Positions 1 to 4,902 of a stretch of DNA of 7,005 nt are shown piece after piece (positions within the stretch are counted from its first letter, which is position 1; each line of letters starts with the position of its first letter). The translations under genes were made by a program, and so were the position numbers. Source of the DNA: Neisseriaceae bacterium (GTDB taxonomy: Bacteria > Pseudomonadota > Gammaproteobacteria > Burkholderiales > Neisseriaceae); NCBI GenBank assembly GCA_030146285.1, contig JASLBZ010000159.1, positions 1 through 7,005 on the forward strand. The letters are read 5' to 3'. Under the pieces are notes generated by a model that did no database searches, was not told the DNA's origin, and saw nothing but the letters and a program-made list of their open reading frames with translations.

Positions 1-2
1 CA

Positions 3-122
3 ATCCAATATATTGCGCTGCAAAATAAAATTAGAATAGACGGCTTTTCCATTGAAGTCAAAAAAAAACATTGGATTGGTAATCAGATGCGAATAGAGAA
101 TCCTAATCATCTAAAGACTTAA
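3..122 (+). CDS. Possible 3' end of an unidentified + strand gene (partial)
   Basis: A frame is open from the left edge to a TAA at 120-122, giving 39 residues with a mixed basic and polar composition (it contains FSIEVKKKHWIGNQMRIENP). I do not recognise a family. Support is only moderate: 39 stop-free codons in AT-rich DNA are somewhat unlikely by chance, and a hairpin followed by a T-rich run lies 15 nt after the stop, as expected for a gene end. Against it, the opposite strand also has a short open frame beginning with ATG at 71 and running off the left edge. If real, the gene converges on the yccA-like gene. It has no start in the window. Confidence 0.4.
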   Translation: MQYIALQNKIRIDGFSIEVKKKHWIGNQMRIENPNHLKT

Positions 123-137
123 TCAAAAAATACCACA

Positions 138-169
138 TGATTTTAAAATAAAATCAATTTTTATTCTTT
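138..169 (+). terminator. AT-rich hairpin with T-rich tail, possible terminator of the left-edge gene
   Basis: TGATTTTA (138-145) pairs perfectly with TAAAATCA (149-156) around an AAA loop, and is followed by ATTTTTATTCTTT on the + strand. The stem has only one G-C pair at each end region, so it is a weak intrinsic terminator at best. Its position just after the stop at 120-122 is the main argument for it. Confidence 0.35.
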
Positions 170-183
170 GCGTTAACGCTGCT

Positions 184-193
184 AAAGTGCGGT
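184..193 (+). repeat. Exact match to the Pasteurellaceae uptake signal core (AAAGTGCGGT)
   Basis: Positions 184-193 read AAAGTGCGGT, which contains the nine-base Haemophilus influenzae uptake signal AAGTGCGGT and its usual preceding A. The following bases are T-rich but do not match the extended consensus closely. It sits alone in non-coding DNA; I found no second copy or inverted partner. A given 9-mer is expected by chance in a few percent of windows of this size, so it may be fortuitous. Confidence 0.4.
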
Positions 194-212
194 TTATCTT
201 GTGAGGATATAA

Positions 213-241
213 AAAAGCAGCCTGTTTTTGCGGCTGCTTTT
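213..241 (-). terminator. Intrinsic terminator of the yccA-like gene
   Basis: AAAAGCAGCC (213-222) pairs with GGCTGCTTTT (232-241) over a 9-nt loop, a 10-bp stem with six G-C pairs. On the minus strand the stem is followed by a run of T (opposite the A run from 211) and it lies 26 nt beyond the stop of the yccA-like gene, so it terminates that transcript. The + strand arm AAGCAGCCTGTT (215-226) matches 10 of 12 bases of a Kingella-type DNA uptake sequence (AAGCAGCCTGCA, from memory), as if the stem derived from uptake sequences. Confidence 0.8.
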
Positions 242-267
242 GTTCGAGGTGTTACCAGCAATGAAGA

Positions 268-957
268 TTAATCGTTACCAGATAACGCCATTAAAATTTG
301 CAATAAGCTAGAGAAGATATTGTAAATAGAGATGAAGATGGTAACTGCAGCACTGATATAACTGTCTTCGCCGCCATCAATAATGGTGCGAGTTTGGTAC
401 ATAATAATCACCGAGCTTAGAATCACAAAGCCTGCTGCCACAGTTAAGCTTAATGCAGGAATATTCATAAAGAAGCTAGCAACCATACCAATCATGACCA
501 CCACAAAACCAACCATGATAAAGCGGCTAAGGCTTGATGTATTGACTTTGCTTGAGCGAGCGGCAAATGACATCGTCAAGAATACGCCAGCTGTCATGGC
601 CGCAGCAATGGCAACCAGATTGCTACCATTTTTCATACTTAAGGCGTATTGGAGTAATGGGCCGACCATTAAACCTAAGAAAAAGGTCAATACAAAGAAT
701 AATGCCATACCGATGTTGTTATAGCGATTTTTTTCAATCATGAAGACCAAGCCATAAAACACCACAAGCAATGCGATGAATGCCATCCATGCTTTGCCAA
801 AGAACATCATGAAGTTAAAGTAGTTGCTAGCATAGGCGCCAGCGATGGCTGGCACAAAACCAGCAGCCAATAAAGCATAGGTTTTTTGCAAAACAACATT
901 TTTTTTGACTGCACCACCAGCTAAGTGGGTGTAATCGGTTTGTTGTTGTGGTTGCAT
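268..957 (-). CDS. yccA: BAX inhibitor-1 / YccA family inner membrane protein
   Basis: Integral membrane protein of 229 residues, close to the 219 of Escherichia coli YccA. About seven hydrophobic segments are visible, near residues 25-45, 53-73, 83-103, 112-132, 145-164, 168-188 and 203-223. The C-terminal part (IIDGGEDSYISAAVTIFISIYNIFSS, split as residues 192-199 GGED region and 200-217) follows the YccA pattern of GGE-x-x-Y followed by a YNIF segment. E. coli YccA binds and modulates the membrane protease FtsH; the same role here is inference from family. I chose ATG 957 because GGAG lies eight bases upstream (plus-strand 966-969) and because the upstream 23 residues look non-coding. A possible extended -10 lies at 1002-1010, and the gene may also be read from the ABC1 gene 92 nt upstream, since no terminator is visible between them. 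The tail is short and polar (SGND). Confidence 0.9.
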   Translation of the reverse strand: MQPQQQTDYTHLAGGAVKKNVVLQKTYALLAAGFVPAIAGAYASNYFNFMMFFGKAWMAFIALLVVFYGLVFMIEKNRYNNIGMALFFVLTFFLGLMVGPLLQYALSMKNGSNLVAIAAAMTAGVFLTMSFAARSSKVNTSSLSRFIMVGFVVVMIGMVASFFMNIPALSLTVAAGFVILSSVIIMYQTRTIIDGGEDSYISAAVTIFISIYNIFSSLLQILMALSGND

Positions 958-965
958 GGTTATTT

Positions 966-969
966 CTCC
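966..969 (-). promoter_or_regulatory. Ribosome binding site fixing the yccA start
   Basis: Minus-strand GGAG is eight bases before ATG 957. A longer reading frame starting at 1026 has no such site, so this decides the start. Confidence 0.75.
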
Positions 970-1001
970 AATAAAATCAATAAGAAAACGTATGGAGTTT
1001 A

Positions 1002-1010
1002 ATTTTAACA
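1002..1010 (-). promoter_or_regulatory. Possible extended -10 promoter of the yccA-like gene
   Basis: On the minus strand TGTTAAAAT reads as an extended -10 element (TG, one base, TAAAAT), about 45 nt before ATG 957. There is no good -35 at the normal distance, which extended -10 promoters can tolerate. AT-rich DNA makes such matches common. Confidence 0.35.
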
Positions 1011-1049
1011 GATAATTTACTTCCAATGCGAAAAATTTATATTACGATA

Positions 1050-2723
1050 TCATTTCCCGGAGCGCCAAATTGACCACAGTAACCAAATGCTATTAAAAAA
1101 AGTGATGAGGTAACCAATTAAGCCTAGAATCGAGACATTAAAGATCTTTGGACCACTGTTGATGGCCATGACAATTGAAGAACCGATAATCATGGCTGCG
1201 GTGACAATGCCTATGGTCAATCGGTTGCTGCTTTTGTCAATCTGATGGCCAAATTGCTCTAGGCGTTTGATGTCCAGATTGATGTTGATTTTGCCTTGTT
1301 TTAAACGTTGGCTTAATAACATGATGTTTTTGGGAAAGTCATCCAAGCTTTGTAGTAGTGTACGGCTATGGGTTTTTGCTCTTTTACCTATGTTTTGTGC
1401 AGAAAAGCCGGATGAGACCACGGACAAAACCAAAGGCTTGCTGTGCTCTAGTAATTCAAAATTCCCATCCAAGCGTTTGACCACGCCCTCGAGTGTGATT
1501 AAGGTTTTGAATAACATGACCAAATCAGCCGGTAGGCGCAAGTCATTGTCACGCATGATGCGGGTAATGTCGTTCACCACATCGCTCATGCTCAATTGAT
1601 TCAGCGGGGTATGCTCATAATTGAGCATCATTTCCAATACATCAGCACCCAATTGTTCATCGTTAGTGACTTCACCTATTGCCCAGTTGCTAAGAACATA
1701 TTGGATGGCGAATTCATCTCGTTCAATTAAGGCATTGATTAAGGTGATGATTTCACGGCGACGGTGACTGCTTAAAAAGCCCACCAAACCAAAGTCAACA
1801 AAGCTCACACACCCTGTGGTGGTATTAACAAAAATATTGGCAGGGTGGGGGTCTGCATGGAAAAAACCTTGTTTGATAATCATGGTAAATAAGGCTTCGG
1901 TAATGTTTTGCGCTAATTCATGTAAAAACACCTCGGAACACTCGCCCAAAACCAAATTTTTTAATAAGCTGTCGCTGATATACTCTTGCACCAGAATATT
2001 GCGATTGGAAAGCTCAGGGTAGACTTTGGGAATGTGAATCTTGGGATTCTGTGAAAAAGTGGCACTGAAATTGCTTAAGTACTTTAATTCAAATGATAAA
2101 TCTGTTTCCTTGCGCAGGCTTTTGGTAAAGTATTGCATCACCTCTACAGGTTGGTATCTTCTGGCTTCTGGAATTTCTGATTCTATTAAGTTGGCTATAT
2201 GGGTTAGAATACGCAAGTCCGCATTGATGGTTTGTTCAATATCGGGTCGTTTGACTTTGATGACGACTTTTGTTCCATCCAATAGCGTTGCTTGATGTAC
2301 TTGGGCAATAGAAGCACTACCAATAGGAATATCATCGATATTCTGGTAAATTTCATCCAAAGGCAAAGAAGAGTGCTCAGAAATGAGGGCAAAGATGGTC
2401 GACATCTCTAAGCTTTGAACGTTATTTTGTAGATGCTCGAACTCCTCAATCCATTCTGGACCAAAGATATCCACTCGGGTAGATAGAATCTGCCCGAGTT
2501 TAATAAAGGTGGGACCCAGTTCCTCAAATGCCAAGCGCACCCGTTTGGGTGTACTCATGTATAAGGTTGAGGCATTCGGTTCACCACCAGAGGAACGTTT
2601 GTTGAGAAACTGAGATAATTTTAAACGCTGTACGAAACTACCTAAACCGTAGCCAATAAAGACACTGATAATTTGGCGCAATCTAGGTAAATCACGTATG
2701 GCAACTACGGTTTCTTTAAGCAT
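1050..2723 (-). CDS. AarF/UbiB (ABC1/ADCK) family atypical kinase-like protein
   Basis: A 557-residue ABC1 protein. The family hallmarks are present in order: KxGQ motif (KLGQ 75-78), alanine-rich nucleotide loop (IGSASIAQVH 134-143), the lysine of the VIK strand (K156), the ExD motif (E206, D208), the catalytic-loop HADPHPAN (289-296) and the metal-binding DFG (310-312). Two hydrophobic helices near 503-521 and 532-552 anchor the C terminus in the membrane, as in UbiB (546 residues in E. coli). UbiB-type proteins support ubiquinone synthesis, probably as ATPases that handle quinone lipids. The DPHP loop and the sequence around LGQILSTR differ from the Neisseria UbiB I remember (HADMHPGN), so this may be a paralogue and I give no symbol. 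Start 2723 is chosen because the conserved ABC1 N-terminus begins here and a GGA sits six bases upstream; the frame stays open to 2816. Confidence 0.85.
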   Translation of the reverse strand: MLKETVVAIRDLPRLRQIISVFIGYGLGSFVQRLKLSQFLNKRSSGGEPNASTLYMSTPKRVRLAFEELGPTFIKLGQILSTRVDIFGPEWIEEFEHLQNNVQSLEMSTIFALISEHSSLPLDEIYQNIDDIPIGSASIAQVHQATLLDGTKVVIKVKRPDIEQTINADLRILTHIANLIESEIPEARRYQPVEVMQYFTKSLRKETDLSFELKYLSNFSATFSQNPKIHIPKVYPELSNRNILVQEYISDSLLKNLVLGECSEVFLHELAQNITEALFTMIIKQGFFHADPHPANIFVNTTTGCVSFVDFGLVGFLSSHRRREIITLINALIERDEFAIQYVLSNWAIGEVTNDEQLGADVLEMMLNYEHTPLNQLSMSDVVNDITRIMRDNDLRLPADLVMLFKTLITLEGVVKRLDGNFELLEHSKPLVLSVVSSGFSAQNIGKRAKTHSRTLLQSLDDFPKNIMLLSQRLKQGKININLDIKRLEQFGHQIDKSSNRLTIGIVTAAMIIGSSIVMAINSGPKIFNVSILGLIGYLITFFNSIWLLWSIWRSGK

Positions 2724-2846
2724 AATGTGTCCGTGACTAAAACCATGCTTTTTTATGATAAGCATGTCAATATATAAGCAATTAGCATAGCATATTCGAA
2801 TCGCTTGCTGCAGCAAAGATTAATAATAGGGATCGGTTTTAATAAG
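2724..2846. promoter_or_regulatory. Divergent intergenic region between the ABC1 gene and the NlpC/P60 gene
   Basis: This 123-nt strip must hold the promoters of both divergent genes. It contains a perfect 12-bp palindrome TTGCTGCAGCAA (2805-2816), a 7-bp inverted repeat CATGCTT/AAGCATG (2744-2750 and 2760-2766), and a consensus -35 TTGACA on the minus strand (2765-2770). The hexamer 17 nt downstream of that -35, CATGGT, is a poor -10, so the ABC1 promoter is not settled. On the + strand, TAATAAT at 2821-2827 could serve as a -10 but no clear -35 precedes it. The dyad is a candidate operator; this is inference. Confidence 0.4.
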
Positions 2847-3389
2847 ATGAAATATTTTTTATACTTAATGAGCATGGTTGGTGTATTGACAACGTCGCTG
2901 ACGGTGCATGCTGACCCATTAAATGACTTGATTAATAAGCAAACACAAAAAGCAGCGCCTACAGCAGCACAACAACAAAATGAACAAGCTGGTGATTTAA
3001 TCATGAATGCTATGGGGCTTTTGGGTGTCGCTTACCGCTTTGGTGGCAATGATCCAGCCAAGGGCTTAGATTGCAGTAGTTTTATGCAGTATATTTTTAA
3101 GCAAGCAATGAATGTAAACCTGCCCAGAACCACAGGTGAACAAGTGAATTCAGGCATACAGGTTGCCAGAAGTGAATTGCAACCGGGTGATATGGTCTTT
3201 TTTGCTACTGCAGGTGGTAAACGTGTTTCACATGTGGGAATGTTTATTGGCAATAATCGTTTTATTCATGCACCAAGAACAGGCAAGAATATTGAAATTA
3301 CGGATATGGGCTCTAAGTATTGGAGTAGCCGCTACATTACAGCACGCCGTATTCAGGGTGCTAATCGAGCAGCACAATTTATTCAATAG
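2847..3389 (+). CDS. Exported NlpC/P60 (C40) family peptidoglycan endopeptidase
   Basis: A 180-residue cell-wall hydrolase. Residues 1-22 form a signal peptide with probable cleavage after VHA; there is no lipobox cysteine, so it should be periplasmic and soluble. A polar, Gln/Ala-rich linker (about 30-48) leads into a compact NlpC/P60 domain (about 50-170). The catalytic triad is visible: C76 in the LDCSSF motif, H129 in VSHVGMF, and H141 in RFIHAP. Family members cut the bond between D-Glu and the diamino acid in peptidoglycan stem peptides, and the domain length is typical. I chose ATG 2847 because the signal peptide begins there; the frame is open further upstream to 2805, and no strong ribosome binding site precedes either start (an AGGG lies about 15 nt away). 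It probably forms an operon with the small gene 24 nt downstream. Which septal or remodelling process it serves cannot be told. Confidence 0.9.
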   Translation: MKYFLYLMSMVGVLTTSLTVHADPLNDLINKQTQKAAPTAAQQQNEQAGDLIMNAMGLLGVAYRFGGNDPAKGLDCSSFMQYIFKQAMNVNLPRTTGEQVNSGIQVARSELQPGDMVFFATAGGKRVSHVGMFIGNNRFIHAPRTGKNIEITDMGSKYWSSRYITARRIQGANRAAQFIQ

Positions 3390-3400
3390 TTTTAGAAGAC

Positions 3401-3406
3401 AGAAGG
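3401..3406 (+). promoter_or_regulatory. Ribosome binding site of the small downstream gene
   Basis: AGAAGG ends seven bases before ATG 3414, a strong Shine-Dalgarno. It supports the small gene being translated even though the ORF is only 71 codons. Confidence 0.8.
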
Positions 3407-3413
3407 CAATCTC

Positions 3414-3629
3414 ATGGCATTACCAATCATGCCCAAATGGTTAGACAATGACAATCAGGTGGTTTCATGTACAGAGAAAATCAAGGTCATGACCCAAAAT
3501 ATGGAAGAGTTACAACAAGTTGCGCAAGATGCTTTTGAAGATGCGTTGTTGATGGGCTGTCAAGAAGCTCAAGTACGCGCATATTTGCAGCAGCTTATGG
3601 ACAGTTTAGACAATCCTTACCACTTATAA
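3414..3629 (+). CDS. Small acidic protein of unknown function, second gene of the NlpC/P60 operon
   Basis: A 71-residue cytoplasmic protein with no signal peptide or membrane segment. Its middle (about 16-66) looks helical and acidic, around CTEKIKVMTQNMEELQQ and DAFEDALLMGC, with two cysteines at positions 19 and 49. I believe similar small proteins (C-x-EKIKV ... DALLMGC ... NPY) occur across Betaproteobacteria as uncharacterised conserved proteins, but that is recollection, not a search. A strong ribosome binding site, a 24-nt gap after the peptidase and a terminator 10 nt after its stop argue that it is a genuine gene. An overlapping frame at 3163-3444 is a shadow of the peptidase. Function unknown; linkage to a peptidoglycan hydrolase is only a hint. 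Confidence 0.8.
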   Translation: MALPIMPKWLDNDNQVVSCTEKIKVMTQNMEELQQVAQDAFEDALLMGCQEAQVRAYLQQLMDSLDNPYHL

Positions 3630-3638
3630 AGTTTGTCA

Positions 3639-3680
3639 TAAGCCATAAAAAACCACCGTAAGGTGGTTTTTTATGGCTTA
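3639..3680. terminator. Bidirectional terminator, perfect 19-bp stem with GTAA loop
   Basis: The arm at 3639-3657 pairs without mismatch with 3662-3680 around a four-base loop GTAA. The inner part is CCACC/GGTGG flanked by six A-T pairs (A run on the left arm, T run on the right), so each strand reads a GC-rich stem followed by T6. It closes the + strand NlpC operon and the convergent minus-strand pair. The stop codon of the minus-strand gene (3678-3680) lies inside the outer stem. Confidence 0.9.
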
Positions 3681-4082
3681 TTTTTCAGGCGGCATGCCTT
3701 GATTGTAGAAGATGCTCAGTAATTCCCATTTGTCTTTGGGGCGGTAAAAATTAAAATGCCAAATCAAAGGAGATTTTTCATAAGCCTGTAAATACACCAA
3801 TTCTGTGGTGACAGAGCTGGTGTTTTTTTCATAAATTTTTTCAGGTTTGGCTTTGACTAATGCACCAGATAAGGCCAAATGTCCTGGTATTTGTGATTTT
3901 AGGGCAAAAGTAGAGTCACGGTACTTACTGTCAGACATCAAACCATTACCAATCAATTGATCCAGTGCTTTGGTGCTGTCTTGATTGACTTGGCTTAAAA
4001 ACAGCTGAGCTTGTTCACTGGGAGATTGTGCAAAGGCATGAGCACACAAGCTTGCAATCAGTACCAAACATAATTTTTTCAT
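3678..4082 (-). CDS. Small exported protein of unknown function downstream of rsuA
   Basis: A 134-residue protein with a clear signal peptide (MKKLCLVLIASLCAHAFA, cleavage probably after AFA), so it is periplasmic; no lipobox. The mature part starts polar and helical (SEQAQLFLSQVNQDSTKALDQL) and ends in a beta-rich section with VTTELVYLQAYEKSP and FYRPKDKWELLSIFYN. That ending resembles small secreted proteins with an NTF2-like or related alpha-plus-beta fold, but this is an impression and I cannot assign a family. ATG 4082 is chosen because the signal peptide begins there and AAAGG lies eight bases upstream. The frame is open to 4160, where it overlaps rsuA. It starts 41 nt after the rsuA stop with no terminator between, so co-transcription is likely. 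Its last codons spell ATGCCGCCTGAA, 11 of 12 bases of the Neisseria DNA uptake sequence. Confidence 0.8.
   Translation of the reverse strand: MKKLCLVLIASLCAHAFAQSPSEQAQLFLSQVNQDSTKALDQLIGNGLMSDSKYRDSTFALKSQIPGHLALSGALVKAKPEKIYEKNTSSVTTELVYLQAYEKSPLIWHFNFYRPKDKWELLSIFYNQGMPPEK
3684..3695 (-). repeat. Near-match to the Neisseria DNA uptake sequence
   Basis: On the minus strand this reads ATGCCGCCTGAA, differing from the Neisseria AT-DUS ATGCCGTCTGAA by one base, and it keeps the CTG core. It encodes the last residues (MPPE) of the small exported protein, so coding constraint could also explain it. Confidence 0.4.
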
Positions 4083-4123
4083 GGTATTTACCTTTGGGTT
4101 AAACAAGAGCAGTGCTGATATTC

Positions 4124-4825
4124 TTAGTCCAATAATTCGGTTGGTGTGACAAAACGCCATTCACCAGCGGCCAAATCGGTTGGAATGGTGAACTCACCAA
4201 ATTGACGGCGATGCAAGTGTGCAACACGGTTTCCTGCCGCTGCAATCATGCGTTTGACCTGGTGGTATCTGCCTTCATGAATGGTCATGATTAAAGTGTG
4301 TTCATCTTCTAAATAGGCATCACTTGCAAATACGATTTCATCGGCATCATTTAAAACAACACCGGATTTGAGTTTTTCACAAAAAGCATCGTCTTCTGCG
4401 TGTTTTAATGTGATTTGGTAAACCTTACCAACATGGTGTTTAGGTGAGGTGATGCGATGGTTGTAAGGGCCATTGTTGGTAATCAAAAGTACGCCAGTGG
4501 TATCTGCATCTAAGCGGCCTATGGCTTGCAAATCAATGGTACGCCAATGAATGGGGAATAAGCTGAAAATACTGGCATAATTGGTTGGCTTATGCGAGGT
4601 TTCATAATCCGCAGGTTTGTTCATCAGAATATAAAAATAAGGCAAAGGCACAAAAGCCCAATCTTCACCATCAATTTTGACCGATGTGATGGTGCTTAAA
4701 TCAACTTCTGCTTTGGGGTTGGTGATAAGCTCGTTGTTAATTTCTACACGCTCTTCTTTCACCAACGAGGTGCACAGTTTGCGACTGCCAAAGCCTTGTG
4801 CTTGTAAATATTTAATGATTTGCAT
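4124..4825 (-). CDS. rsuA: 16S rRNA pseudouridine(516) synthase RsuA
   Basis: A 233-residue enzyme (E. coli RsuA has 231) that isomerises one uridine of 16S rRNA to pseudouridine during small-subunit assembly. An N-terminal S4-like RNA-binding domain covers about 1-60. The catalytic domain follows with the GRLDADTTG motif, where D106 is the nucleophilic aspartate, then HRITSPKHHVGKVYQITL (123-140) with the conserved tyrosine Y136, and EGRYHQVKRMIAAAGN (184-199) with the K191-R192 pair. The RITSPxHH and EGRYHQVKRM stretches match RsuA rather than RluB, RluE or RluF. The start at 4825 has no close Shine-Dalgarno; an AGAAAG lies 12 nt away. The 77-nt gap to the antiporter holds a terminator, so the promoter, if separate, must be in the AT-rich 35 nt just before the gene or overlap the terminator. 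It leads the operon with the exported protein. Confidence 0.93.
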   Translation of the reverse strand: MQIIKYLQAQGFGSRKLCTSLVKEERVEINNELITNPKAEVDLSTITSVKIDGEDWAFVPLPYFYILMNKPADYETSHKPTNYASIFSLFPIHWRTIDLQAIGRLDADTTGVLLITNNGPYNHRITSPKHHVGKVYQITLKHAEDDAFCEKLKSGVVLNDADEIVFASDAYLEDEHTLIMTIHEGRYHQVKRMIAAAGNRVAHLHRRQFGEFTIPTDLAAGEWRFVTPTELLD

Positions 4826-4860
4826 GTATCAAAAGTACTTTCTAAAACTATAAAATAATA

Positions 4861-4888
4861 AAGGCTACCTGAAAATTCAGGCAGCCTT
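4861..4888 (-). terminator. Terminator of the antiporter gene built from an inverted pair of DNA uptake sequences
   Basis: The + strand carries AGGCTACCTGAA (4862-4873) and the minus strand of 4876-4887 carries AGGCTGCCTGAA. As I recall, these are the Eikenella-type and Simonsiella-type dialects of the Neisseriaceae DNA uptake sequence. They form a 13-bp inverted repeat with one mispair, A against C at 4867/4882. In RNA of the minus strand this becomes a G-U wobble, so the hairpin is complete only in the antiporter's direction, and it is followed by TTATTATTTT. It starts 15 nt beyond the antiporter stop. Confidence 0.85.
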
Positions 4889-4902
4889 AACATCCAATTG
4901 AT

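Noticed and set aside
1..78. Inverted repeat CAATCCAAT (1-9) and ATTGGATTG (70-78)
   Set aside because: Nine base pairs with a 60-nt spacer inside a possible coding frame; no target duplication or transposase, so chance is likely.
170..179. Perfect palindrome GCGTTAACGC
   Set aside because: Ten bases, not near a promoter I can recognise, between converging genes; no T run follows it directly.
383..724. 113-codon + strand open frame
   Set aside because: It lies wholly antisense to the YccA-like gene, which has clear membrane segments and family motifs; no ribosome binding site or recognisable protein.
2784..2793. AGCATAGCAT shared with 6555-6564
   Set aside because: A 10-mer shared between an intergenic strip and a terminator loop; a simple tandem of AGCAT in AT-rich DNA is expected by chance.
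2724..2816. N-terminal extension of the ABC1 gene to 2816
   Set aside because: The extra 31 residues do not look like the family, they would occupy the divergent promoter region, and GGA precedes the ATG at 2723.
3163..3444. 93-codon + strand frame overlapping the peptidase and the small gene
   Set aside because: It covers the catalytic histidines of the peptidase in another frame and has no family signature.
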